From: Ruminococcus sp. zg-924
GTDB taxonomy: Bacteria > Bacillota > Clostridia > Oscillospirales > Acutalibacteraceae
NCBI RefSeq assembly: GCF_024433635.1
Contig: NZ_WNJZ01000006.1
Location: 1-64,000 of the forward strand
Length of the DNA stretch: 64,000 nucleotides
Direction of reading: 5' to 3'
Below the pieces are notes generated by a model. It did not search any database. It was not told where the DNA came from and worked only from the letters and a program-made list of their open reading frames with translations. The translations under genes and the position numbers were made by a program. How positions within the stretch are numbered: the first letter of the stretch is position 1; the number at the start of each line of letters is the position of its first letter. Positions 9,551-18,449 of the stretch are shown here, piece by piece.

Positions 9551-10774
9551 ATGAATGGATTGAAATTAAATTCAAAAAACAAAATAACTATCATGGTTAT
9601 TTTGTTTTTGTTTGTTATTTTAGCGGCTTTGTTTATTGCCGTTAAGGTTATATTCCCGTTTGAAAGCGCAGAAACAGCGATGAAGCCTGCCCGGGTTGAA
9701 AAGCAAACGGTTGTAAACCTAAGTTCCGCAGTTGAGAGAGAGCCTGCCAAGGCTAATGTTGAGCAGACCGAGAATGATGAGAAAACCACCGAAAGTACCC
9801 GCTCTATTGATACAAAGCAATTCACCGACGAAAGCAAGCTTGCCTTTGAGCAAAGCGAGTATAATGCGCAGGTGTTTGCAAGTGTTGATTTAAAGCTTAA
9901 AGTCAACTCCGATTCAATTTTGCCGACAAGCATCAAGTGGACGTTAAGTGATGAAAAAGCGGGCGAGCTTAAGGTGAAAAACGGGACAAGCGCAGTGCTA
10001 ACTATTAATAAGGTCGGAAAGTTTGAGGTAACAGCGTCATCCCCTTCGGGGCTTTACGCAAAATGCACAGTGGTTTCCGTATCGCCGAATAAACATCGGA
10101 TAGAAAATGTTCCGTTTATATCACAAAACGGACAATATCCCTCCGGCTGTGAGTCAATAAGCGCAACAATGCTATTGAATTACTACAATTATGATATAAC
10201 GCCGGAAACCTTTATTGACGGTTATCTGCATATGGATTATCTCAGAATAAGCGATGACGGAATGTATGTTGTGGGGCCGGACCCGTACACTGCGTTTATA
10301 GGTACACCGTATAATGAGGATTCTCTTGGGTGCTATCCGCCTGTAATAGTTGACGCTCTTAACAAGGTTTTTGACGAAACCGATTCTAAAAATACAGCTA
10401 AGGATACAACAGGAATGAGCCTTGAAGAGCTGATTGATACATATATTGTTCAGGATGAACCGGTGCTTGTGTGGTCAACAATGTATTTGTGGAGCCCTGT
10501 TGAAACCGATAGCTGGATTGTTCAGGGCGCCTCTGAAAATTCACCCTATAATGACGGGGATATATATAATTGGATTGCAAACGAGCATTGCCTTGTGCTT
10601 ACAGGCTATGACGAGCATTATTATTATTTTAATGACCCGTTGTCCTACGGCAATACGGTGCAGTATGAAAAGTCGGCTTTTAATATGCGATTTGAGCAGT
10701 TAGGAAAATGCTCCGTTGCTATAAACGGCGGAGTGCTGAGTAACAAAATCAGCGTAAAAATGCCGCAGGAATAA
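9551..10774 (+). CDS. Membrane-anchored C39-like cysteine peptidase with Ig-like domain
   Basis: The protein has 407 residues from ATG 9551. A TTG two codons upstream is also possible, and neither start has a strong ribosome site. An N-terminal membrane helix (about 10-32) is followed by a charged linker, an Ig-like (BIG2-type) domain at about 95-180, and a C39-like (peptidase_C39_2) domain. The last contains QYPSGCESISATMLLNYY with the likely catalytic Cys and NEHCLVLTGYDE with the likely His. It should face outside the cell. Members of this family cleave peptides or act on cell-surface substrates; the substrate here is unknown. It is divergent from tatD and convergent with the DUF6062 gene. 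Confidence 0.8.
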   Translation: MNGLKLNSKNKITIMVILFLFVILAALFIAVKVIFPFESAETAMKPARVEKQTVVNLSSAVEREPAKANVEQTENDEKTTESTRSIDTKQFTDESKLAFEQSEYNAQVFASVDLKLKVNSDSILPTSIKWTLSDEKAGELKVKNGTSAVLTINKVGKFEVTASSPSGLYAKCTVVSVSPNKHRIENVPFISQNGQYPSGCESISATMLLNYYNYDITPETFIDGYLHMDYLRISDDGMYVVGPDPYTAFIGTPYNEDSLGCYPPVIVDALNKVFDETDSKNTAKDTTGMSLEELIDTYIVQDEPVLVWSTMYLWSPVETDSWIVQGASENSPYNDGDIYNWIANEHCLVLTGYDEHYYYFNDPLSYGNTVQYEKSAFNMRFEQLGKCSVAINGGVLSNKISVKMPQE

Positions 10775-10845
10775 ACACCAAATTTTAAACGAGCCGGAAC
10801 AGAAAAGCTAATTGATAAAAAACTATAATTGTGATTCAATCCTTA

Positions 10846-11547
10846 TCACTCGATATAATCCGGTTTCTCTGAGGTCAGAAACTCCACGCTGCGCTCAATG
10901 GAATCCCTTGAATTGCCCCAATCCTGTCCGTTGCTTCTGTAATCAAACATTTTGCAATAATGCGAAATATCGTCCTTGAGCGTGCTTAAATACTTGCCCG
11001 AAAGCTTTGCCGTGCTCTTGTAAAAGTCCGACAGCTGTGAGCCTTTCATACCGCCCTTTGATGATGCGGATTTTATAAGCATCGTGTAATGCGGCAGACA
11101 TATAAACGGCTGCTGCTCAAAAAGCTTTCTGAATTCGGGATCGTTTGCAAAGCTTGAAAAAATAGTTCTGAACATATGCTCCATACCCCAGTTTATTTTG
11201 TCGCACACATAGCAGCTGCGTTGAAGCTGTTCAAGTGCGGCAATATTTTTTTTGTCGGGCTTGCCCTTGGCGTTTTCGCTTATAAGCTTGTTTTTTATAT
11301 TGTCAAGGTGAGTTTCAAGGATAAGCGCATTTTGCAGTCTGCGGCCCTTGCCAACCATCATATGAAAATGCTTTGTGCAAAACCCCTTTTCGTTTGTTTC
11401 TATTCTTACATCAGGCTCCATCATAGCAGCGCCTAAGATATAGTCAAGATAATTCTGTTCAAGCATATTGTGAAGTCGACAGATAGGACAGCCGTCCTTA
11501 GGACCGAACACATCATTTATCGGAATGGTGCAGATAGTTTCTTTCAT
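10846..11547 (-). CDS. DUF6062-family protein
   Basis: Cytoplasmic protein of 233 residues starting MKETICTIPINDVFG, with the ATG at 11547 behind AAAGGA; the 16 residues upstream in frame are untranslated. It has two pairs of Cys (GCPICRLH near the N-terminus and SCYVCDKI in the middle), a KGFCTKHF Cys-His cluster and a later PFICLPHY, a pattern that could bind a metal. Clostridia commonly carry this family, which I recall as DUF6062. No function is known, and neighbours give no clear clue. Confidence 0.75.
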   Translation of the reverse strand: MKETICTIPINDVFGPKDGCPICRLHNMLEQNYLDYILGAAMMEPDVRIETNEKGFCTKHFHMMVGKGRRLQNALILETHLDNIKNKLISENAKGKPDKKNIAALEQLQRSCYVCDKINWGMEHMFRTIFSSFANDPEFRKLFEQQPFICLPHYTMLIKSASSKGGMKGSQLSDFYKSTAKLSGKYLSTLKDDISHYCKMFDYRSNGQDWGNSRDSIERSVEFLTSEKPDYIE

Positions 11548-11656
11548 AAGCTTACGTCCTTTCACTTGGTTATTAATAAATATATTGTAGCACAAAGTGC
11601 CGCTTTATGATATACTCATTACAATAAAAGCTATAATTTTGTAAAGCGGTGTCAAT

Positions 11657-12490
11657 ATGGAATGTGAAGTATTAGAAAACGAAATTGTATATAGGGGAGT
11701 GGCTGACCTCAACCTTGGGCAAACTCTCGACTGCGGGCAGAGCTTTCGATGGGAGGAGCAGGAAAACGGTGATTTCAGGGGTATAGCCTTTGACCGTGAG
11801 ATTACGGTGAGACTTAAGAGGGGCGACCTATATATAATTGGCGGTAAGGCAGAGGATAACAGGCTGTGGAGCGATTATTTTGATTTAGACCTTGATTACG
11901 GCGCAATAAAGCGTGAGTTGTCTAAGTTAAGTCCCGTACTGAAAAGTGCGGCGGAATATGCGCCGGGTATCAGAATACTCAGGCAGGACAGCTGGGAGGC
12001 TCTGTGCTCGTTTATTATATCTCAAAACAACAATATTCCTCGAATCAAGGGGATAATAAAAAGACTGTGCGAGTGCTTCGGCGATAAAACAGCAGACGGC
12101 GGCTACACCTTTCCGAGTGCCGATAAGCTTTCAGGGCTTAGTGTGGAGGATTTGTCGCCACTGAGAAGCGGATTTCGGGCAAAATATCTGATTGATGCGT
12201 CGCAAAGGGTAAGCTGTGGGGAAATAAGCCTTGACGATGTGCAGAAAATGCCGATAGACGAGGCAAGGCAGAGCCTTATGAAAATAAAGGGTGTAGGGCC
12301 AAAGGTTGCCGAGTGCGCATTGCTGTACGGTATGCACAGGCTGGAGTGCTTTCCGATGGATGTTTGGATGAAGCGTGCAATGGCGGTGCTGCTGCCGGAA
12401 TTTACAATAGAAGACTTGGGTCGGTACGCAGGAATTGCACAGCAGTATATTTTCCATTACAGCCGTATGCATCCTGAGCTTTTTGAATAA
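11657..12490 (+). CDS. 8-oxoguanine DNA glycosylase (OGG1 type)
   Basis: Base-excision repair enzyme that removes 8-oxoguanine and nicks the DNA (bifunctional glycosylase/lyase). The 277-residue protein has the OGG N-terminal domain (LGQTLDCGQSFRW, about 16-28), then the HhH-GPD fold. The hairpin KIKGVGPKVAECALL places the lyase Lys at about 216, and FPMDVWM supplies the catalytic Asp at about 235. SFIISQNNNIPRIKGI matches the family helix before the hairpin. It is a stand-alone plus-strand gene before metG and fits the oxygen-defence theme of the window. Confidence 0.9.
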   Translation: MECEVLENEIVYRGVADLNLGQTLDCGQSFRWEEQENGDFRGIAFDREITVRLKRGDLYIIGGKAEDNRLWSDYFDLDLDYGAIKRELSKLSPVLKSAAEYAPGIRILRQDSWEALCSFIISQNNNIPRIKGIIKRLCECFGDKTADGGYTFPSADKLSGLSVEDLSPLRSGFRAKYLIDASQRVSCGEISLDDVQKMPIDEARQSLMKIKGVGPKVAECALLYGMHRLECFPMDVWMKRAMAVLLPEFTIEDLGRYAGIAQQYIFHYSRMHPELFE

Positions 12491-12498
12491 TTGTGCTG

Positions 12499-12527
12499 TT
12501 GCACTTTTTTACATAAATTGCTATAAT
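12499..12527 (+). promoter_or_regulatory. Sigma-A-type promoter for metG
   Basis: TTGCAC (12499-12504) and TATAAT (12522-12527) have a 17-base spacer, 44 bases before the metG start. No T-box or SAM riboswitch fits between them. Confidence 0.7.
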
Positions 12528-12570
12528 TAAATATACAGCTCATTTGCTGAAGTTAAGGAGGAATCACTCT

Positions 12571-14523
12571 ATGTGTAAGAAAGAACCGTTTTACATTACA
12601 ACACCAATCTATTATCCGTCCGGCAATCCGCATATCGGGCATTGCTACACCACTGTTGCCTGCGACAGTATTGCCCGTTACAGACGAATGCAGGGATATG
12701 ACGTAATGTTTCTTACAGGAACAGATGAACACGGTCTTAAAATAGAGCAGAAGGCTGCCGAAAAGGGAATTACCCCAAAACAGTATGTTGATGAAATAGT
12801 TGAGATTTTTAAGAACCTTTGGCAGTTTATGAATATAAGCTATGACAGATATATACGCACAACGGACGATTATCACGTTGAAACAGTGCAGAAAATCTTC
12901 AAGGAGCTTTATGACAAGGGCTATATTTACAAGGGCGAGTACAAGGGCAAGTACTGTACACCGTGCGAAAGCTTCTGGACGGACAGCCAGCTTGTTGACG
13001 GCAAATGCCCTGAGTGCGGCAGAGAGGTTGTCGAGGCTAAGGAGGAGGCATACTTCTTAAGGATGTCGCCGTTTGCCGACAGAGTTGAAAAGCTCCTTAC
13101 CGAAACCGACTATCTCCAGCCGAAAACAAGAGCAGTGGAGCTTGTAAATAACTTTATCAAGCCCGGGCTTGAGGATTTGTGCGTGTCGAGAACATCGTTC
13201 AAATGGGGAATTCCCGTTACCTTTGACGAAAAGCATGTTGTTTATGTCTGGATTGACGCTCTTTCAAACTATATATCTGCTCTCGGCTTTTATAACGATA
13301 AATATAACGACTTTGAAAAATTCTGGCCTGCAAATGTTCATATGGTTGCTAAGGATATTATGCGATTCCACGCTATTATATGGCCCGCAATGCTTATGGC
13401 GCTCGACCTTCCGTTGCCAAAGCACCTTGCAGTTCACGGCTGGATTACCTTTAACGGACAAAAAATGTCAAAGTCGCTCGGCAACGTTGTTGACCCGCTT
13501 ATTTTGGGTGAGCGCTACGGAGCAGACGCTATCCGCTATCATATACTGCGTGAGATGGCTCTCGGCGCAGACAGCTCGTTTTCAAATGAGATTATGATTA
13601 ACCGAATTAACTCCGACCTTGCAAACGGACTTGGTAACCTTGTTTCAAGAACCGTTGCTATGGTTGAAAAATACTTCGGCGGCACACTGCCGACCGAGCG
13701 TGAAAGCGGTGACTTTGATGATGAGCTGATTGAGTGCGCAACAGCGCTTAGTGCCTCAGTTGACGATTATATGGACAAGACCCAGCTCAACAACGCTCTT
13801 GCTGAGATTTTCAAGGTTGTGTCACGTGCCAATAAGTATATAGACGAAACAATGCCTTGGGTTATTGCAAAGGACGAAAGTAAAAAAGCAAGGCTTGCAA
13901 CCGTTCTCTATAATCTGCTGGACACAATACGAATTGTTGCAACTCTGCTTTCTGCATTTATGCCGACAACTATGCCGAAGGCTATTGAGCAAATAGGCGG
14001 CTGTGAGAAATGTGCAAGCTATGAAAATGCCGACAAATTCGGCGTTCTGCCACTTGATGTAACCGTTAAGAAGGGCGAGGCTCTGTTCCCAAGAATTGAT
14101 GTTGACAAGGAAATTGAGGAGCTTAACAGCATTATCAAGAACAGTGAGAGTGCAAAGGAACAAAAGGAAGAGAAAAAGGTTAAAATTGAGGGCCTTGCAC
14201 AAATTGGTATTGATGATTTTGCAAAGGTTGAGCTAAGAGTAGCCAAGATTGTTGACTGTGAGCCTGTTAAAAAGGCGAAAAAGCTATTAAAGCTTACGCT
14301 TGACGACGGTGAGGGCGAGAGAATTGTAGCCTCCGGCATTGCAAAGTTCTACACGCCTGACGAATTAAAGGGCAAGAAGATTATCCTTGTTGCTAACTTA
14401 AAGCCGGCTGTGTTGTGCGGTGTTGAAAGCTGCGGAATGATTCTGGCGTCAGATGACGGTGACGGCGGCGTTAAGGTTATCTTTGTTGATGACAGTATTC
14501 CGTGCGGCTGCAAAATAAGATAA
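12571..14523 (+). CDS. metG: Methionyl-tRNA synthetase
   Basis: Charges tRNA-Met. The 650-residue protein starts at ATG 12571 behind AAGGAGG. It has HIGH at 21-24, a zinc knuckle CxxC...CxxC at about 129-149, and KMSKS at 298-302. An alpha-helical anticodon-binding domain follows. From about residue 545 there is a C-terminal tRNA-binding OB-fold (DFAKVELRVAKIVDCEPV), which helps dimerise and bind tRNA in the long MetG form. All catalytic motifs are intact. It ends about 25 bases before the SCIFF promoter. Confidence 0.97.
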   Translation: MCKKEPFYITTPIYYPSGNPHIGHCYTTVACDSIARYRRMQGYDVMFLTGTDEHGLKIEQKAAEKGITPKQYVDEIVEIFKNLWQFMNISYDRYIRTTDDYHVETVQKIFKELYDKGYIYKGEYKGKYCTPCESFWTDSQLVDGKCPECGREVVEAKEEAYFLRMSPFADRVEKLLTETDYLQPKTRAVELVNNFIKPGLEDLCVSRTSFKWGIPVTFDEKHVVYVWIDALSNYISALGFYNDKYNDFEKFWPANVHMVAKDIMRFHAIIWPAMLMALDLPLPKHLAVHGWITFNGQKMSKSLGNVVDPLILGERYGADAIRYHILREMALGADSSFSNEIMINRINSDLANGLGNLVSRTVAMVEKYFGGTLPTERESGDFDDELIECATALSASVDDYMDKTQLNNALAEIFKVVSRANKYIDETMPWVIAKDESKKARLATVLYNLLDTIRIVATLLSAFMPTTMPKAIEQIGGCEKCASYENADKFGVLPLDVTVKKGEALFPRIDVDKEIEELNSIIKNSESAKEQKEEKKVKIEGLAQIGIDDFAKVELRVAKIVDCEPVKKAKKLLKLTLDDGEGERIVASGIAKFYTPDELKGKKIILVANLKPAVLCGVESCGMILASDDGDGGVKVIFVDDSIPCGCKIR

Positions 14524-14548
14524 TCGCTATAATCGCATTATGCAGATA

Positions 14549-14577
14549 TTGACATAAGCGTAAAAATAGGATAAAAT
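14549..14577 (+). promoter_or_regulatory. Strong sigma-A-type promoter for the SCIFF operon
   Basis: A consensus TTGACA (14549-14554) and TAAAAT (14572-14577) are separated by 17 bases, 39 bases before the precursor start. The near-perfect -35 suggests steady, high transcription. Confidence 0.75.
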
Positions 14578-14616
14578 AATTTTGGAACAACCTAACCCGA
14601 AAGAGGTGAATTCACA

Positions 14617-14763
14617 GTGAAAAGAATTCAGACAGTTCAGACAAGAGATCTTGCAGAATCTGCAAAGAAGGGCGGCTGCGGCGAGTGCCAGACATCATGC
14701 CAGTCAGCTTGCAAAACATCATGCGGCATTGCAAACCAGCAGTGCGAAAAGAGCAAGAAATAA
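14617..14763 (+). CDS. scfA: SCIFF ranthipeptide precursor (six-cysteine peptide)
   Basis: A 48-residue peptide that starts with GTG at 14617 behind AGAGGTG. The leader reads KRIQTVQTRDLAESAKK and the core has six Cys at positions 21, 24, 28, 32, 36 and 43, including GGCGECQTSC and ACKTSC. This is the hallmark of SCIFF (six Cys in forty-five residues), a near-universal clostridial RiPP precursor. The adjacent radical SAM enzyme installs thioether bridges from Cys to the gamma carbon of Thr in characterised systems. Proposed roles include signalling; none is established for this strain. Too short for many gene callers. Confidence 0.95.
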   Translation: MKRIQTVQTRDLAESAKKGGCGECQTSCQSACKTSCGIANQQCEKSKK

Positions 14764-14856
14764 TTGCTTTTTAGAATTAATAATCGCTGTATGGCAATGG
14801 CTGTGCGGCGATTTTTTCTGCAATGGGTTTTCTTAACGGAGAGAAAGGATAACGGT

Positions 14857-16233
14857 ATGATTCATCAATATAAGCTCAACGGATATAACATAGTTTTAGA
14901 TGTAAACAGCGGCAGTGTTCACCTTGTGGACGAGGCGGCTTACGATATAATTGCACTTTACGGCAAGAAAAACGCTGATGAAATAGCGGCGCAGATAACC
15001 GAAAAGTACGATAACATAACAGCAGATGAGGTTTACGAGGTTCTTGATGATATAAAGTCGCTTAAGGAGCAGGGCAAGCTCTTCAGCGAGGACAAGTATT
15101 TGCCGTTGGCGCAGGAGCTTCAAAACCGCCCGACCGTTTTAAAGGCTTTGTGCCTGCACATTGCGCATGACTGCAACCTTGCGTGCAAATACTGCTTTGC
15201 AGGTGAGGGCGAATACTGCGGCGATCGTTCGCTTATGAGCTTTGAGGTCGGCAAGAAGGCTCTTGACTACCTCATTGAACATTCGGGAACAAGAAAGAAC
15301 CTTGAGGTTGATTTCTTCGGCGGCGAACCGCTTATGAATTTTGAGGTTGTAAAGCAGCTTGTTGAGTATGCAAGAGGCAGAGAAAAGGAGTGCGGCAAGA
15401 ATTTCCGATTTACGCTTACAACAAACGGTGTGCTTCTTGATGAAGAGATAATGGACTTTGCCAACCGTGAGATGCACAATGTTGTTTTGAGCATTGACGG
15501 CAGGAAGGAAACTAACGACAGAATGAGGGTCAGCCGAAATGGTAAGGGTAGCTATGACCTTATACTGCCGAAATTCCTTGAAATGGCTGAAAAAAGAGGG
15601 CAGAAGGACTACTACATAAGAGGAACCTACACACACTACAACACAGACTTTTCAAACGATATTCTTCACCTTGCCGATTTGGGCTTCAAGCAGCTTGCAA
15701 TGGAGCCGGTTGTCGCTTCTATGGACGCTGATTATGCGCTGAAGGAGGAGGATTTGCCTGTTCTGTGCGAACAGTACGAAAAGCTGGCGGTTGAAATGCT
15801 CAAGCGTCACAGAGGCGGAAACGGCTTTAACTTCTTCCACTATATGATAGATTTGACAGGCGGTCCGTGCATTTACAAAAGAGTTGCAGGCTGCGGAGTG
15901 GGTACTGAATATATGGCTGTAACTCCGTGGGGCGACTTTTATCCCTGTCACCAGTTTGTGGGCGACCCGAAATATCTTATGGGCAATGTAGATGACGGCG
16001 TGACTAACCTTGACGTATGCAATGAGTTTAAAAGGTGCAACGTCTATGCAAGAGAGGAATGTAACGATTGCTTTGCAAGGCTGTTTTGCAGCGGCGGTTG
16101 TGCGGCGAATGCTTACCATTCAACGGGCAGTGTTACAGGTATATACAAGCTTGGATGTGAGCTGCACCGCAAGAGAATTGAGTGTGCTATAATGCTCAAT
16201 GCGGCTATCAGCATTGATAATGAGAACCAATAA
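14857..16233 (+). CDS. scfB: SCIFF maturase, radical SAM/SPASM thioether-forming enzyme
   Basis: Modifies the SCIFF peptide by forming Cys-to-residue thioether bonds with radical SAM chemistry. The 458-residue protein starts at ATG 14857 behind GAGAAAGGA; an in-frame TTG 93 bases upstream lacks support. The N-terminal RiPP-recognition-like region (about 1-95) precedes CNLACKYC (Cys 106, 110, 113), which holds the radical SAM cluster. Then come FFGGEPL and a C-terminal SPASM domain with many Cys (GPCIYKRVAGCG, FYPCHQF, ECNDC, FCSGGCAAN) for auxiliary clusters. It follows the precursor by 93 bases and ends at a terminator, so the two form a compact operon. Confidence 0.95.
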   Translation: MIHQYKLNGYNIVLDVNSGSVHLVDEAAYDIIALYGKKNADEIAAQITEKYDNITADEVYEVLDDIKSLKEQGKLFSEDKYLPLAQELQNRPTVLKALCLHIAHDCNLACKYCFAGEGEYCGDRSLMSFEVGKKALDYLIEHSGTRKNLEVDFFGGEPLMNFEVVKQLVEYARGREKECGKNFRFTLTTNGVLLDEEIMDFANREMHNVVLSIDGRKETNDRMRVSRNGKGSYDLILPKFLEMAEKRGQKDYYIRGTYTHYNTDFSNDILHLADLGFKQLAMEPVVASMDADYALKEEDLPVLCEQYEKLAVEMLKRHRGGNGFNFFHYMIDLTGGPCIYKRVAGCGVGTEYMAVTPWGDFYPCHQFVGDPKYLMGNVDDGVTNLDVCNEFKRCNVYAREECNDCFARLFCSGGCAANAYHSTGSVTGIYKLGCELHRKRIECAIMLNAAISIDNENQ

Positions 16234-16246
16234 TTGCTGAATTGTG

Positions 16247-16273
16247 CGCCTTCCTGATGGAGGGCGTTTTTTT
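16247..16273 (+). terminator. Terminator of the SCIFF operon
   Basis: CGCCTTCC and GGAGGGCG pair around TGAT (one G-U pair) and run directly into seven T. It lies 14 bases after the maturase stop. Confidence 0.85.
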
Positions 16274-16322
16274 ATTTGTGCGTGGTTTATAACATTTCTC
16301 TCGTTTCAACGCTTTGTTATCC

Positions 16323-16351
16323 TTGTAATTTTGCAGGCGATAATGTATAAT
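16323..16351 (+). promoter_or_regulatory. Promoter for the site-2 protease - scpA block
   Basis: TTGTAA (16323-16328) and TATAAT (16346-16351) have a 17-base spacer, 45 bases before the first gene of the block. Confidence 0.65.
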
Positions 16352-16396
16352 GCTAATATGAATTTATAAATTAGGGTAATATACCCTCACGGAGGT

Positions 16397-17104
16397 ATGA
16401 ATATGCTGCTTGAAGCTATACAAGGGCGGCTTTCGTTTGAGAGTGCAGTCGCCGGAATACTTGCTTGTCTTGTGATTATTTTTTTGGTATTGCCTTTTCA
16501 TGAATGGGCGCACGGTTTTACGGCTAACCTATTGGGTGACAGAACAGCAAAATACAGCGGAAGATTGTCTTTAAACCCAATGTCACATATCGACCCTCTC
16601 GGTGCGGCGTGTATTTTACTTATCGGCTTTGGCTGGGCAAAGCCTGTTCCGGTTAACCCGAACAATTTTAAACACCCCAAAATCGGTATGGCTATAACTG
16701 CGGCGGCAGGCCCGTTTTCAAACCTTGTGGCGGCTTTTGTTGGTGCGCTGATTTTTAACCTTATTATATTTGTTAACCCTCGCATGTATTATGAGTCGCT
16801 TCTCTCAGGATCGGGATTTGTGTACTATGTGGTGCTGTTTTTAGACAACTATATTTCAATCAATATCGCCTTAGCGGCGTTCAACCTCATTCCGATTCCT
16901 CCGCTTGACGGTTCAAAGGTGCTTTTTGTGTGCCTGCCGGCAAGAATTACAAACGTGATTTATCGCTATGAGCAGTTTTTTATCATCGGAATATATGTTC
17001 TTATTTTCGCCGGATTTTTAACAGGCCCGCTTGCTGTATTTCAAAGAACGTTGGCAAGCGGTGTTATGTGGCTTGCAAATCTGCCGTTTTTGCCGTTTGC
17101 ATAA
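16397..17104 (+). CDS. Site-2 protease family (M50) membrane metalloprotease
   Basis: The 235-residue integral membrane protein has zinc-protease motif HEWAH (about 35-39) in the first half. A second metal site motif, NLIPIPPLDGS, follows near 163-173, and there are four to five hydrophobic segments. It lacks the PDZ domain of RseP and fits the small SREBF-type/YwhC-like group found beside scpA in Clostridia. The substrate is unknown. The ATG at 16397 follows ACGGAGGT. It is 9 bases before scpA and probably co-transcribed with it. Confidence 0.88.
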   Translation: MNMLLEAIQGRLSFESAVAGILACLVIIFLVLPFHEWAHGFTANLLGDRTAKYSGRLSLNPMSHIDPLGAACILLIGFGWAKPVPVNPNNFKHPKIGMAITAAAGPFSNLVAAFVGALIFNLIIFVNPRMYYESLLSGSGFVYYVVLFLDNYISINIALAAFNLIPIPPLDGSKVLFVCLPARITNVIYRYEQFFIIGIYVLIFAGFLTGPLAVFQRTLASGVMWLANLPFLPFA

Positions 17105-17113
17105 GGAGAGAAT

Positions 17114-17851
17114 ATGCAGCAGAGTACGAAGCTTCAATACAAGCTTGAGGCATTTGAAGGCCCGCTTGATTTAATGCTGAGCCTGATTGCAAAGCACAAG
17201 CTTGATATATATGACATACAAATATCTGAGCTTTTAGAGCAGTATATGATACAGATAAACGCCATGCAGGAAAATCAGATGGACATAGCAAGCGAATTCC
17301 TTGAAATGGCGTCAAGGCTTGTGTACATCAAGTCGGTTATGCTGTTGCCGAAGCACGAGGAAGCCGAGGAGCTTAAAAAAGAGCTTGAGGGACAGCTTCT
17401 TGATTATCAGGAGTGCCGCAAAACAGCAAAGCTTTTGGGTGCAATGTCCTGCTTTGATATATACGCAAGGCAGCCGGCGAAAATTGAATACGATATGACC
17501 TACACAAGACTGCACAAAACACAGGATATAGCCGATGCTTTTGTGTCGGCGGCAGGCAGAGGAAAGCGGCGGTTGCCGCCTCCTGTTGACGCTTTTTCGG
17601 GTATTGTAAAAAGAAAAGTTGTGTCGGTTAATTCAAGAATAGTCTATGTACTGCGCAAGCTGCGGGGAGGACAAGAGGTAAAGTATTACAGCCTTTTCCC
17701 AAACGGCAGCGAAAAGTCAGAGCTTGTTGCAACCTTTCTTGCTCTTTTGGAGCTTATCAAAGGCAAGCGTGTCAGGGTAAACGGCGATGACGATAATGCA
17801 ACGGTTGTAATTGTAAAGGAGGATTTGGCCCTTGACGGACAAGGAAATTAA
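17114..17851 (+). CDS. scpA: Segregation and condensation protein A (kleisin)
   Basis: Kleisin subunit of the SMC-ScpAB condensin that organises and segregates the chromosome. The 245-residue protein has the N-terminal SMC-binding block (LEAFEGPLDLMLSLIAKHKLD, split around residues 9-29) and the SRLVYIKSVMLLPK region. A winged-helix C-terminal part with FLALLELIKGKRVRV follows. The AAGGAGAG site precedes ATG 17114. It overlaps scpB by 20 bases, which implies translational coupling. Confidence 0.95.
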   Translation: MQQSTKLQYKLEAFEGPLDLMLSLIAKHKLDIYDIQISELLEQYMIQINAMQENQMDIASEFLEMASRLVYIKSVMLLPKHEEAEELKKELEGQLLDYQECRKTAKLLGAMSCFDIYARQPAKIEYDMTYTRLHKTQDIADAFVSAAGRGKRRLPPPVDAFSGIVKRKVVSVNSRIVYVLRKLRGGQEVKYYSLFPNGSEKSELVATFLALLELIKGKRVRVNGDDDNATVVIVKEDLALDGQGN

Positions 17852-18428
17852 GGCGGCTTGCGAGGCGGTGCTTTTTGCCTGCGGTGAAAGCGTTAACGCA
17901 AAAAGAATTGCACAGGCGCTGGAGCTTGATGAAAAACAGGTGGAGCCTCAGCTTGAAGCCTTGGTAAAGGATTATGAAAACGATAACCACGGAATCGCTG
18001 TGATAAAGCTTAACGACAGCTACCTTATGTGCAATAAAAAACAGCACGGCGAAGCGATAAGACGGGTTATGGATATTAAAAAGAATTCCCCTTTGTCGCA
18101 GGCGGCTCTTGAGGTGCTTGCTGTTGTGGCATATAATCAGCCTGTAACAAAGGCATTTGTGGAGCAGGTCAGAGGCGTTGACTGCTCAGGAGTTATAGGA
18201 AGTTTGACAACAAAGAATCTTATTGAGGAAAAGGGCAGGCTTGAGCTGCCCGGACGTCCGCTGCTTTACGGCACAACAGAGAACTTCTTGAAGTGCTTCC
18301 AGATTTCAAGCCTTGATGAGTTGCCTGAACTGCCAAAGCAACAATCGGATAATAAGGACGAAAACGCCGAAAACGCCGAAGATGACGACAAAGAAAACGG
18401 CGATTGCGAAAACAGCACGAGCGAATAA
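17832..18428 (+). CDS. scpB: Segregation and condensation protein B
   Basis: Winged-helix partner of ScpA in the SMC complex. The 198-residue protein starts at TTG 17832, placed 9 bases after AAAGGAGG inside the end of scpA. Conserved family blocks are AACEAVLFACGESV near the N-terminus, SQAALEVLAVVAYNQPVTK in the middle and GRPLLYGTT later. An acidic, low-complexity tail rich in Asn, Asp and Glu follows residue about 175. Confidence 0.95.
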   Translation: MTDKEIKAACEAVLFACGESVNAKRIAQALELDEKQVEPQLEALVKDYENDNHGIAVIKLNDSYLMCNKKQHGEAIRRVMDIKKNSPLSQAALEVLAVVAYNQPVTKAFVEQVRGVDCSGVIGSLTTKNLIEEKGRLELPGRPLLYGTTENFLKCFQISSLDELPELPKQQSDNKDENAENAEDDDKENGDCENSTSE

Positions 18429-18449
18429 ATTCTGTTAGGAGGGTGTAAA

